This document shows, piece after piece, positions 9,778 through 20,561 of a stretch of DNA of 64,000 nt. This DNA comes from Isoetes taiwanensis. Lineage: Eukaryota; Streptophyta; Lycopodiopsida; Isoetales; Isoetaceae. How positions within the stretch are numbered: the stretch's first letter is position 1; each line of letters starts with the position of its first letter. Location of the stretch: NCBI GenBank assembly GCA_021234155.1, contig JAJEKV010000004.1:5766109-5830108 (forward strand), written 5' to 3'. The notes under the pieces were generated by a model. It saw nothing but the letters and a program-made list of their open reading frames with translations. It searched no databases and had not been told where the DNA came from. Position numbers and translations under genes: made by a program.

Positions 9778-12335
9778 TGTTGAAGGTGTTCCTGGCAAAA
9801 CCTTCAACCTCAGTGGTTTAGAACCTCCAGGTTGCTTGAGGCAACCACTCTGAGTGAAAAATCCCAAGAAGAATGCTCAAACAATGGTTAACAGCTTTCC
9901 CTAAAGAGAATTAAGTCTGCCTTGCAAGAATGCATGCCAAATGCACAACAAAGGGATTTTAGTCATGATTCTTGATTCTAGAGCTGCATAAGACCCTGAA
10001 GGATGCTGAGAAAAAAATCAGATAGACTTTGATGAGAGCAAATCTGTCAGATAAACATTCCTGACCAGGTCAATTTTTGGTCAATATCCCTGGCAGAGAG
10101 TTAAATTTTCAAACTCGATAAAGGCAGCTTCTTTTTGAGATCTGATGCTTCAATCCCTTTTTAAAATGTCTACACACAATGTTCCAGAGTGCCCTTTGCA
10201 GAAAGATGTATATCTTTTTTGAATTTTGATTTTTTCGTTAACTGTCTGTCACTGAGTATGAACAGCAAACAGATTTGGATTTGCTAGATGTTTGGATGCT
10301 CCTTTTTTTCTTTTCTATGCAGTATCAATGCCAACAATGACTATGACTGTGCAAATGAACTGACGAAGGTTACTTGAGCAGAATGTGAAGAAAAGGGTAA
10401 TGAGGACAAATCTAGGATCTAAGGTTGCAGGCTTAAAGCACAATCTATGGATTGAGCAAACGATTCTAATATCATGAATCTATACTACCAATACTTGTGT
10501 CTAAAATTTTTGCTTAGGTAGGATGTAAGGATTAAGTATCGTACATAAATGTCATCTGACACAAAATCAACAGGAAGCTTACACAAATTTGTCAACAAGG
10601 CTCGGATTTTCATTCAACTCAGAATCACACAGGCAAACAATAATAATCCCAAGCTCTAAGTCTTGGACACAGGATGAGAAAGGTATACAATCATGTAAGC
10701 AGCACAAATTTGTCAATAATTCATGTGAAATATCATGTTGGGAAGGCAGAATCAAGCTCCAGACGTGTGAACCGGTCCTTTTTCAAGGCAATCGATCTGT
10801 CTTTCACCTCAAAGCCCTCGAAAAACTTCTAAGAATATTTTTCCCTTTCTGAAATCCTCTGTCCAATGCTATTCTTGGCAGCTCCGTGCCAGAATTTTGT
10901 TTTTTTGCTTTTTTGATAGGTTCTTTGTGTGTTATGAGCTGATCCGAGGTTCCCTGGCCATGATTTGGTGGTTAAACAAGTGTTTTGGCTGGATCTTGGC
11001 TTGTCTGGCCGTTAGGGTTCTTGAAAAAAACAAGCCCGATATATCCCACAGGCCTGTATAAATAGGCTCAAATTTGCATATCTGTTAATAAATTGCGTGC
11101 TATATCCACGTGGGCCTCGGTACCTCCACTGCCCCACATGCCCGGGTATACCACGTGGCGGGGGGCGATTGGCAGGGAAATTTGGGCTTGGGGGGGGGTT
11201 GTAGATAGGAAACATTTTTTGCAAAATATAGTTGGGCACGCTTCCCAAGAAACCACATATGAAGGCCTAAATAAACAAATTTTTGGAATTTCTTTTTTGC
11301 AAAAGGAATCTTTTTTTATTCTCTCAATGATAGTTGAATCTTTTTTGCAAAAAAGGCTTTTTTATTTTTTGCTTTGAAAAGGAGTGTAAGAATGGGGATG
11401 TGGCATGTAGGCATGATGAGTTGGCAATGCAAGCATGACATGGCAAGTAGGAGTGGTGAGGTGTCTAGCAACTTGGCTAAGAATATTTTGTCTAGTCAAA
11501 ACATGAGATGATATGGAGATGATGTGTATGACATGTGGATGATGATGTGGAGGTGTAGGTGATGATGTGGTAAGATAATATGTCACCCTTATGAACTTAT
11601 ACACTTTAAATTGAAGAATTTTTGCAAAGGATGGAATTTCAAAGGGGTGACACGTGTATGATGTGACATGGCAATGAAGATGACATGTATGGTGATTTGG
11701 CCTTTTTGAATGATGTCATAGGTCAATTTGAGTACCGATGCATATAATTTGCATTTTCTAGGCAAATTTTGACTCTTAATTGCTTCCCTTAGGAATTTTG
11801 CAATCTCTCTCACCATTTGACTTCTAGAGAGAGAAATTTGACCTTTGACCATGTGTATGACCAAGTCAAGTGGAGATTTATGCTTCAATGAGATGGTGAT
11901 GGTATAGTAAGTGTGTGTGGGATGTGAATGACATGTAAAGGAGAAGTTTTGACCATAAAAAATCTTCTAGGCCAATTTGCCTTAGGAGATGAAATGTAGG
12001 CATGGAGCTTGGGGTCTCATGGGCATATTTTCATGGTAAGGGGTGTGGAAGGTTTAAGATGGGAATCAAGGAATGTAGTTATGCCAAGAACTCAAATAGT
12101 AGCATCACATACCAAGTACTTTTCAAGGGGTCTTCAAATCTTCAACATTTGCTTGAATCACCTTCCATGACTTGCTTGTGTGACCTTTGTCAAATGTCCT
12201 CACCTTGGTCTTCTAGTCTTCTTTTCACAATGTGCAAAGATGCATTGTTTTTGTATATCTGTGTTCAAATCAAAGTGTGAGCATGAGAATATCCAGATGT
12301 GTCTTGCTCTTGCACGCTGCCATAGCATGGCAGCA
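9778..12335 (-). repeat. Complete family B LTR shared by two elements
   Basis: Runs from TGTTGAAGG at 9778 to GGCAGCA at 12335 (2558 bp). The left end abuts a PBS and gag, so it acts as a 5' LTR for the gag at 9271-9735. The right end abuts the 3' UTR of E2, so it also acts as that element's 3' LTR. Such head-to-tail sharing is expected after LTR-LTR recombination. It carries the U5 hairpin (GTTGAAGGT/ACCTTCAAC), a second hairpin GGTTGC-TTGAG-GCAACC at 9830-9846, the G-box pair at 11106-11113 and 11151-11158, and the U3 palindrome at 12315-12335 (first base C instead of T). Confidence 0.8.
9819..9829 (-). other. PBS-like sequence inside U5, family B
   Basis: The minus strand reads TGGAGGTTCTA, the first 11 bases of the 18-base primer-binding site, about 45 bases upstream of the true site in element sense. 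It is immediately preceded by the GGTTGC/GCAACC hairpin. The same 11 bases occur in the same context in family A LTRs. Confidence 0.6.
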
Positions 12336-13104
12336 TTATGCCAAACTAAAAGAACAGGCTGGTCCCCCAGCCTCTATTTTCTTGCTTGATGATCAAATTG
12401 ACCTCCAGCTGACTGCCAATGTGGAGGTATGTTTGGCAGCTCAATGGACCTGCAATGGATTGAGAGCAGATGGTGGTAGTAGATTCCAGTATTATATGAA
12501 TGTGAACATGGGGTTGATTTGCAAATGAGCCTGCATGACAAGTATGATCATTAGTAAAGAATATGAGCTGCTGGATGGGAATGTGACAGCAGTATAATAG
12601 ATTTGGGAAAAAAAGTGAAGATTTGAAGTGTTTTGTGTGAATCAAAGGCAACTCTTGTACAAATGAGTATGAGATGAATGTCTCAGGGTGCACCTACATG
12701 TGGCAAAAGATTTGTTAGCAAAATAAGCTGTTGTAGTGGTAGGAATGGCGGCAGCTATAGATATGGATATGAATTAAGAGCAGTGAATGAGTGTGAGATG
12801 AATGACTGCAAATCCAGATGTTCCTGCATGGAATTTAGAGCTTTTAGCAATGTTGGCACCTGATTTGAACTTTGAATAAGTTGACACCTGTGCAGACCTT
12901 CTGTTCTTGCATTAGTAGTGAAGACTTTGAAATAAAAAGCTTAATTTATGCAAATACTGGAATCTGGGAACACATTCTACATACCAAATACTCTTGCACT
13001 TGTTTTTTATCTTTTCTTTTTCTTCCTTTTTTTTTTGCTTTTCTTGCAAAATTGGTCAATCAAAAGCAAACTGAACTAACCTACCTACAAATTCCAAATA
13101 ACTT
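12336..13104 (-). other. 3' untranslated region of E2 (family B type)
   Basis: It lies between the integrase stop (13105) and the 3' LTR. Immediately beside the LTR the sense strand reads GTTTGGCATAA, the counterpart of the TTTTGGCGAGA beside family A LTRs. A weak relic of the family A 3' UTR repeat (a GGTGCACC..CATCTCATAC-like stretch) is visible near 12660-12700. No credible gene is present. The plus-strand frames at 12180-12528 and 12678-13111 lack any family resemblance. Confidence 0.55.
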
Positions 13105-14190
13105 TAACTAAATAAGCTTAAGGCAACATGCTGTTGCCAATACCTTTTCAAGTGTATAATATTGATAGGATTCAACAGCTCTCTGCCATCAAGTACATCC
13201 TTCAGCCAATAGGAATCTGTCCCTGCCTTGCCAATAACTTCAAAAGATCCTTCCCAAAGATTCTCATGCTTTGTTCCACTTTAACACCAGCTCACCCGAT
13301 TTGAGGGTGCCTTGAAGTTTGTGAGCTACTTTGAAGGCTGTTATATCCTTGGCCTTTTTAATCATAGCAGCATTTTCTGCCTCATACCTGTGCTCCTCAA
13401 GCTGCATTAATCTCACACATCTTTCCTTTAAAGCATCATCCATTTCTAAGTTTATCTGATATGCTAGTCTGAGTGATGGAAGTTCTAACTCAATTGGCAC
13501 AACAGACTCTATACCATAGATCAGACTAAAAGGTGTGTATTTGGTGGATGCCTTAATAGTAGTTTTGTATGCCCAAAGTGCATCATGGAGTTTGAGGTGC
13601 CAATCTTTTCTTGAAATGCTGATAGTCTTCTTCAGGATTGACTTTAGAACTTTATTGGTTGACTCTGCTTGGCCATTGCCCTGAGGGTAATAAGCTGAAC
13701 TTTTAGTGTGTTTAACCTTCAGAGTAGCTAGCAATAATGCAATGGTTTGACTCATAAACTGGCTTCCCCTATCAGAGATAATTTTGAAGGGAATTCCAAA
13801 TCTAACACAGATGTTTTCATGGAGGAATCTTGCAGTGACATAGGCATTTGTCTCCCTAAGGGGAATTGGTTCAGCCCATTTGGTAAAATAATCTGTTGCT
13901 ACAAGTATGAACTGATGTTGAGCTGAGGAAGGTGGATCTATTGGACCTATGAAATCTAAAACCCCCGTTTGGAATGGTCCTGGAGATGTTATAGCAGTGA
14001 GAGGGGCTGGTTGCAATGTTCTCTTACCAAAAATTTGGCATTTATGACAACATTTTATAACATCATGGCAATCTTTGAAAAGAGTTGGCCAAAAATATCC
14101 TGACCTCAAGATCTTCTTGGCAGTTGTGTTAGCATCAAAATGTTCCACCACATATACCCTCATGACATGCCTCAATGATCATTTTTGGCC
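13105..14190 (-). pseudogene. pol: E2 integrase, family B
   Basis: The main open frame is 303 codons (13264-14175). It has the HHCC zinc-finger end CCHKC (residues 42-46) and the catalytic triad D74 (LDFIGP), D135 (ISDRGSQF) and E171 (GQAESTNK), a DD35E spacing. A C-terminal SH3-like segment (ELVLKWNK) follows. A TGA at 13264 interrupts it, after which shifted-frame sequence continues to HLKRYWQQHVALSLFS and a stop at 13105-13107. The upstream junction with RNase H is frameshifted near 14172. It would have joined cDNA to host DNA in the nucleus. No chromodomain is seen. Confidence 0.85.
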
Positions 14191-15763
14191 TCCTCATAAT
14201 CGACACACCTCAGCAGTGCTCTCTCTTTGTCAACCTTGCATAACACCTCCCCAATCAGCCTGAACTTTTTACACTTATCTTTAAATATCCTTTCTTGACT
14301 GCTGCTTAAGTCTTTTGGCACCTCATTGCTCTCAAGATAATTCTTGATGTCACATTGCCAGTCCAAGTCTTTTGCATAAAAAGCAACTAAGTTAGAAATA
14401 CAATCAATATCATCTAATCCCTCTTGATTTTCATGTTCAAATAGAGCATAGGGCAGATAGGAACTGGGATTTTCAACTAAGTTCACAACTTTGACTGTAA
14501 TATTATAAGCTTGAAGTTTACAAGCCCATCTATATAATTTTGCTTTGGGTTGTTTCTTTGCAAAGAGGAGAGATAATGGATTTTGCCTCATGTAGACTTG
14601 AGTCTGATTGCTCCGTAACAAATGTCCTTGTCTTTCTATCAGGAACGTCAAGGCAGCTGCACTTTTCTCTGATCTAGGATATCTAAGCTCAGTATCAGAC
14701 CACATCTTGCTGGCAAAAGCAATAACATGGCCCGCTTGCAGCAATGCCACACCTATTGTTCTCTTAGTGACACTAATATAGGCCTTGAAAGGTTTTTTCA
14801 GATCTGGGGGCTTCAGCGTAATGGAGTGACAGATGACATTGATGATTTTATCAAAGGATTCTTGACATTCTTCATTCCAATCAACTAAAATATGTTTACT
14901 TTCATTCTTTGAGAATTTCCCAACCTTTGTGAGGTTGAAGATTGGATTCGTAGTATGTGAAAAGTGAGGGACATACATCCTCAAGAAACTAGTCATTCCC
15001 ATGAAACTTTTTACCTGTTTGAGTGTTTTGGGCGGAACTAGTTGCTTCAAAGCCTCAACTTTAGCTTCTGCTACCTGAATGCCTTTTGTAGACACCTCAT
15101 GTCCAAGTAGTTCTCCTCTTGAGCACAGAAAAACACATTTCTTTGGGTTTAAACTAACCCCTCCTTTTCTGCACAAAGCAAACAACTTAGTTAGAAAATC
15201 AAAATGGTCTTTGAAAGAGGCTCCCAAGCAAAGATCATCCAAGAAGACACGAAATGCACTTGAAGGCATGTCCTTGACAATAGTATCCATGGCTCTTTGG
15301 AAAGTTGCTGATGCATTCATTAATCCAAAAGGCAGTCTCCTCATGGCAAATGTTCCCCAAGGTGTGATGAATGAGGTCTTTGGCTGATCTTCCTCCTTTA
15401 TGCTTATTTGATTGAAACCTAAAAAGCCATCTAAGAAAGAATATATTTCTTTACCTGCAATAACATGTAAAACTTCATCTAAAAAAGGCAAAGGGTAGCA
15501 GTTTTTAATGGTGGCTTTATTCAAGTCCCTATAACAATGCAAATCCTTATAGTTTTATTTTTCTTTTCAACTAGCACAATGCAAGATAACCACTCTGGAT
15601 TCACAATCTCTGAAATCACACGAGCATCCTTCATTTTGTATAACTCTTCTTTAATCAGGCCAAGTAATGATGCATTAATTCTTCTCAGCTTTTGAACTAC
15701 TGGTTTCACACCTTCCTTTATTTTTATTTCAAACTCACATATTGTTTTATCAACATCAATCAA
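14172..15763 (-). pseudogene. pol: E2 reverse transcriptase and native gypsy RNase H, family B
   Basis: A 456-codon frame (14172-15542) starts at YRDLNKATIKNCYPLPF and carries RT motifs D38 (SFLDGFLGFNQI), LPFGLMNASATFQRAM and the catalytic FLDD (100-103). The RT N-terminal part lies in another frame (15521-15763). The gypsy RNase H that follows (FKAYISVTKRTIGVALL) has SVT where active enzymes have the first catalytic Asp (usually DAS), and YMRQNP where TDHKAL is usual. It keeps an EKSAAAL motif. The native RNase H is therefore predicted inactive in family B as in family A. Confidence 0.85.
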
Positions 15764-16315
15764 TTCATCATAATCCCAGGCAAAGACATCTTTCCAATCA
15801 TCAAAAAACTTGGTAACAATAGACTCATCCTACAAATCACCAAAATATAAGACTCTATCTATACCCTTTTTGTTCAGTTTAGCTCCATTTACCTTTTTTT
15901 CCTCACTTGCATTAATTACCAGAATAGGATAGAGTTGTTGCATGTCCTTTTTCTCTAACTCTTCCTCTTGGATTGCTCCCTCAGCCAAGTGCTCGAGAAG
16001 AACACTTTTTGCAAAGTGCATCAGCCTCACCATTATGTTCCCTTGGCACATGACAAAGCCTCCAAGTCTTGAAGTTCTTTAATTCCCCCATAGCTTGATC
16101 CCTAAGTAAGATCATGTCTTCATTTTTGGCCTGATATTCCCCTAATATTTGAATCTCCAAAGATAACAATGTCATTAACATTCAAATTTTTTGCTTCTTG
16201 AAGACCTGCTATCAGAGCCTTATATTCTGCCATATTTGAGGTTGCATTAGGGAAGATCCTACCTTTGCAAGCAACATATTAGAAGAATCTTTAAGGATAG
16301 CAGCAGAGGAAGCCT
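15764..16315 (-). pseudogene. pol: Family B archaeal-type RNase H, 5' end lost at a chimeric junction
   Basis: In broken frames this encodes SSAAILKDSS, NMAEYKALIAGLQEAK, VIFGDS, GEYQAKNEDM and HNGEADALCK. These correspond to the second, third and fourth acidic positions of an RVT_3-type RNase H. The first motif (FDGG) and everything upstream, including protease and zinc knuckles, are absent because the sequence switches at about 16315 to family A gag. The linker toward RT (EELEKKDMQQLYPILVINAS, then LYFGDL) follows. Frameshifts near 16000 and 16165 inactivate it. Confidence 0.75.
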
Positions 16316-17194
16316 TGAGTTCAACCAATTGTTTAGTTATTTATGCTAAAGCTTCAGTAACCTTAGATAGGTCTGACTTGACCTCTGCAACTTGAGAATT
16401 TGCTTCCTCCTCTTTAGATTTCTTTTTTTCTTTCTGTATGGCATAAACTGGAATAGAAGGGTGATGATCATAATGTGCATCAGAAGCATCAGGGTAGAAA
16501 GGATCATGGCTATGGTGAGAAACATGATTCTTGTCAAGCAAAGTAGAGAGCATCTGAGTTAGGTCAGTGGTTTGGCAAAAACTTTGTATATAGAATCAAA
16601 TCCTTCAGCAGCTTGGATCTTGAGCAGCTTCCTTTGGATATCTGGTCTTCTTTTCAAACCATTGATGAAAGCAGTAACTAAAAAAAGGGTTGGGATTGTA
16701 ACTTGTGCTCTTTGACACCTGCTCATAAATATGCTAAACCTTTCTTTGTACTGATTCACACTTTCTCCTGCATGTATAGAAAAACCTTGCAACTCATTAA
16801 CCAAATCCTTTGGAGCAGCTAATTTACCAAATCTATCCAGGAACTTCTTGACAAGTTCATCCCATGAAGTGGTACCCATCAACTTTTCATAAGTTAACCA
16901 AGCACCAGCTTCACTCTCTTCTTTGAAGCATTTTTCAAACTCTGAAAGCTTGCAGCCTTTCTTGAAACCATAATCCCTGTAATAATCCTCAAATATTCTC
17001 AAAAAGTTGTTAGCACTCATACTAGAATCAAAAGTAGGCAAAGGAACAGGAACATTCAACTCGAATTGGTATGGCATGTTTTGAAGCAGGCTAGTTGAGA
17101 AACTTGAAGGCAATGGCCTTTCTCTGCAATGATCTGGTGCATCAATATCTTCTAATGGTTCTTGTTCTACTGGAAATTTTTGCTTTGGAGCCAT
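16316..17194 (-). pseudogene. gag: E2 gag, family A type
   Basis: Starts at the ATG complementary to 17192-17194 (MAPKQKFPVEQEP); the open frame extends upstream of this, but other copies fix the start here. The first part is open to 16559 and contains YQFELNVPVPLPTFDSS, YRDYGFKKGCKLSEFEKCF, SWDELVKKFLDRFGKLAAPK and QYKERFSIFMSRCQ. A one-base frameshift near 16556 follows. The charged region KEKKKSKEEEANSQVAEVKSD then leads to VELKA, where zinc knuckles should begin but family B RNase H starts instead. This gag has therefore lost its nucleic-acid-binding domain. Confidence 0.8.
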
Positions 17195-17214
17195 GAGTTC
17201 TGAAATCCAGGAAG

Positions 17215-17232
17215 ATCTCGGTAGAACCTCCA
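17215..17232 (-). other. Primer-binding site of E2
   Basis: The minus strand reads TGGAGGTTCTACCGAGAT, complementary to a tRNA-Gln 3' end, 3 bases inside the LTR end at 17236 and 20 bases before the gag ATG. Confidence 0.75.
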
Positions 17233-17235
17233 AGA

Positions 17236-19161
17236 TGTTGACCCTCAACCTGGCTAGAGAGTCAAACACAAGAAGCCAACTTGAGTTTATGCTCAAGTTG
17301 GGGTTAGAACCTCCAGATCACTTAAGGTGATCAGCCTACACAAGAAGTTTTCAAGGAAAAAGTTCAAATATCAAGCATTCATACCTTTCCCAATTCAAGA
17401 ATATGGATCCCTTACTCAAATTGATGTAGCTCTTATAGGTGGATTGATTTCCAAGGTCAAATCATTGTGACTTGTACAGAAAAGTTATAGGCAAACAAGG
17501 GAAAAGATCTTGACCAAGTCTGAGTTCTAGTCTGCAAGATATTCGATCTCAAAGTTGGGTCAATTTTTGGTCAATATCAGTCAAAACTACAGGCAGACCT
17601 CAGAATTTTGTAACTTGAGTTGCAGATGGAATTTTGAAGATATTCCAAAGCAGAGATGAAGTATAGGTCCCAAAGTTGAGGGGCATGCAATCAAATCATA
17701 ATTTGGGTCATGAAAACTATTTTTTTGGCACTGTTTTATGAATAACAGTCTGAGATTGTGTCAGACAGAATGCAAAAAATGATAACTCGAGTTTAAAATG
17801 GTATTTTTTCAAACTTTTTGTGCACACATGTGCAAATGTGATAGGAAAAGAAGGGCAGGTGGTCATATGCAAGGAAAAATGATGGAATTTCTCACTGTAA
17901 AAATGTTTGTGAGACAAAAATACTAGAAGATCATGACAGTCAACTTTTTAAATACTTGGCAGGCAATTTTCATTGATATGAAGGTAGTACAAGATGAATA
18001 AAGGTCTTAGGATCATAAATCAATCATCAAAATATCTCAGGAGGTCATAAAGTAATTTCATAACAGGAATATCAATCCAATTTTCTCAAATCGAACTGTG
18101 GAACACTCAGATACTTCATAAACGTCTTCAGATCATGCTCAGCATGTATCAATGTTGAGGTTTGATGCGTCTGGGCCTTCACAAATCTTCTGTCATTGTT
18201 TTCCCAGTATATATGTTTAGGTTTAACGGTTTCGTCATCTTAGAGCTTAAATTTAGGCTTGATAGAATGCTTAATGGCGGGAATACAGAAATAGGTAGTT
18301 TTCAGAGCCCAATGACCCCATTTCGGCGTGATTCGAGCAATTTTCCAAACTTAGGGTACTTCGACAGTATTTTTCCAGGATTTTCGCGATACGGTGGCCG
18401 TATTTTTTGAGGTATAACCTACGAATATGCTGTATTTAGCAATTTTAAGAAGCTATGCCATGGTTCAAAAGATATCCAAAAATAACCATGGAGCTTTAGC
18501 CATTTGGATCTTAAGGCAACCCTAATATTTTGAAGAATATACTAGATAGATACCGTGAATGGAATATTCCATGGGGGATATTTGTGTAGCAAAGATACTT
18601 AGGGCATAATGAAGTAAGGGGGTATAAAAGATGGCAAATAAGGGTTAGGCCAGGGGTATTGGCATGGGTGTGATATGGGGAATGAAAGTAAGGCAAAAAG
18701 ATATGGAATAGCAAGGTATCTCATGGGGAAATAAAATGCATTAGAAAATGGACTTAAGCAAGGCAAAGTGTGATTTGCAAAAGGTGGCAAGGAAGAGTAT
18801 GGGTATATAGAAAAATGACTAGGAAAAGTTAAAAGGGAATAAGAATATGATATGAGGGTGGATAAAAACATGGCTAAGGGATGGAACCAAGTACCATGGG
18901 ATCTTCCAAACTCTAACTTCCAATCTTCAAAAAGCATCTTCCAAACTTCTTTAACCCAGCATCTTTTTGACTAGCTTTGACCTCAAATAGAGTACCTTCC
19001 ATGGGAGTTGACCTTGAGTATTGGTGTAGATCCTTGAAGATTAATGTTGTTTGACCTTCACATCAATGTTGACTACCAAGTTCTTTTGATTTGATTTCTC
19101 CAAAATGGCTTGACCTAAGTACATGAACCAACAATTAGTATGTTGCCCTTTGGGGGCAACA
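17236..19161 (-). repeat. E2 5' LTR, family A2, complete
   Basis: Runs from TGTTGACCCTCAACCTGG at 17236 to the U3 palindrome at 19141-19161 (1926 bp). It has the PBS-like TAGAACCTCCA at 17305-17315, GATCAC..GTGATC hairpin bases, a triple TTGAC cluster near 17556-17585 and a TATATA near 18208-18215. The right flank AGGGGTACACC is integrase sequence of E3, so this LTR end marks the boundary of an insertion into E3. The partner LTR on the left is not the same family, because E2 is chimeric. Confidence 0.85.
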
Positions 19162-19819
19162 AGGGGTACACCTTTTGTTAATGAAGTTATTGCTAACCTG
19201 TTGGATATTTTGAAGGTCAAGCATACCAAAAGCTCCTCATACTATCCTCAGGGTAATGGAGAAGCTGAAGCCGTTGAAAAATATTTTGCAGAAGAGAGTT
19301 GAGGTCAACAAGAGGGATTGGCATGTCAAAATAGTGGATGCACTTTGGGCTTATAGAGTTACCATCAAAACAGCTACAAATCGTACACCTTTCAATTTGG
19401 TTTATGGCATAGAGGCAGTTTTACCAGTGGAACTCGAGTTGCCTTCCCTGAGATTGGCTCATAAACTATGCTTACCTTTTGAACATGCCTTGCAAGAAAG
19501 ATTGGATGCCTTGCTGCACCTAGATGAATATAGAATGGAAGCTGAGAATACTAATTTGCTGAAAAAGGCTAAAGATCTGGCTGCATTCAAAGCTGCACAT
19601 AGAATACAGGGTACTTTTAGGAAGGGGGAGCTTGTCCTTAAGTGGAATAAGTCAAAAGAAGACTCAGCTGGCAAGTCTGATAATATTTGGGAAGGACTCT
19701 TTGTGGTGCTGGAATCTGCAGGTACCAATTCATATTGGCTACAAGAGGTTGCCTCAGGAATGTTGTTACCAAATCCTATCAATATCCTACATTTGAAAAG
19801 GTTTAAAGATCTATGGTAG
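19162..19819 (+). pseudogene. pol: E3 integrase C-terminal part
   Basis: Begins at TPFVNEVIANLL, just after the DRG of the second catalytic Asp, where the E2 LTR end interrupts it. The YYPQGNG block is followed by an 11-base deletion after GEAEA that shifts frame. An open frame of 187 codons then continues through WHVKIVDALWAYRV, ELELPSLRLAH and GELVLKWNKSKEDSAGKSDNIWEG to HLKRF. A deletion of about 45 bases has removed the usual C-terminal YWDQHACLSLF ending. It is a relic only. Confidence 0.85.
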
Positions 19820-20561
19820 GTTTAGACTAGTTAGATCTATTTAATTTTTGAACATATTACTTTGATAAGTTAATTTTATGATTGTAGGTTGGGCAGACCT
19901 GAGGACAGTATAAGTGATCTCAAGAAAAAGAGTGATTACTAATGCTTTACCAAGTGCCATATGCAGGAGCATCCTTTTTTTTCATCTTTATTCACATGCC
20001 ATGAGTGGTCCTGCTACTCATCTAGACTTCTTACTCCTGTTTTCATTCCCATAAAAGCACTCTGCAATTCAGCTTCACCACCATAGCAGAGTTGCAAGGT
20101 TTTGAGACTAACTAGTTTGTGTGTTTCCATGACAGGTGCATCCTTTCTCCATTTTCATTCATCTGCCATAAGTAGTCCTGCCATCCATTTAAACTCCTTA
20201 TTCTTGTTTTTCATTCCCAAAAGAAAAGCACTCTGCAATTCAGCTTCACCATCATAGCAGAGTTTTAAAGGATCAAAGAGGCACACATTCTTTTGTTTTG
20301 GCGAGATCTCAACACTTGCACATTTACCTCACCCTCATACACTCCATCCCCATCATCACCCTATCATATTCACACTCATTCTCATCCTTTTTTCACTCAT
20401 CATATTCCACTCACATCCTCCCACCACCATATTCACTCTTATTCCATCAACACTTGCATATTACACCCTCTCTCTACCATGATTCTCACTCAGGCACCTT
20501 GGTACAAAGCTGAAGACCCTCTATGGCTGAGGGGACCAGCCATTCTTTTGTTTTGGCGAGA
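19820..20561 (+). other. E3 3' UTR with tandem repeat, hairpins and two PPT-like motifs
   Basis: Two tandem units of about 168 bp (roughly 19963-20130 and 20131-20298) each start near CAGG(A/T)GCATCC. Each contains the hairpin ACTCTGC, 20-nt loop, GCAGAGT. TTTTGGCGAGA occurs at 20296-20306 and again at 20551-20561 directly before the LTR. Between them lies a G-depleted tract of about 200 bases rich in CA and TC. No credible gene is seen; the 111-codon frame at 20293-20628 is low complexity. Confidence 0.65.
20059..20092 (+). repeat. 3' UTR hairpin, first copy (E3)
   Basis: A seven-base-pair stem ACTCTGC/GCAGAGT around a 20-nt loop containing TTCAGCTTCACC. The second copy is at 20230-20263. 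Equivalent pairs occur in the 3' UTRs of E4, E5, E6, E7 and E8. Confidence 0.55.

Noticed and set aside
11012-11377. Overlapping frames on both strands across the G-box block
   Set aside because: They arise because the GC-richer promoter block lacks stops. The position in U3 and repetition in each LTR explain them.
12180-13111. Plus-strand frames of 60-115 codons antisense to E2
   Set aside because: No domain and no counterpart in other elements; the region is the 3' UTR of a minus-strand element.
15079-15387. 102-codon plus-strand frame
   Set aside because: Antisense shadow of the family B RT palm.
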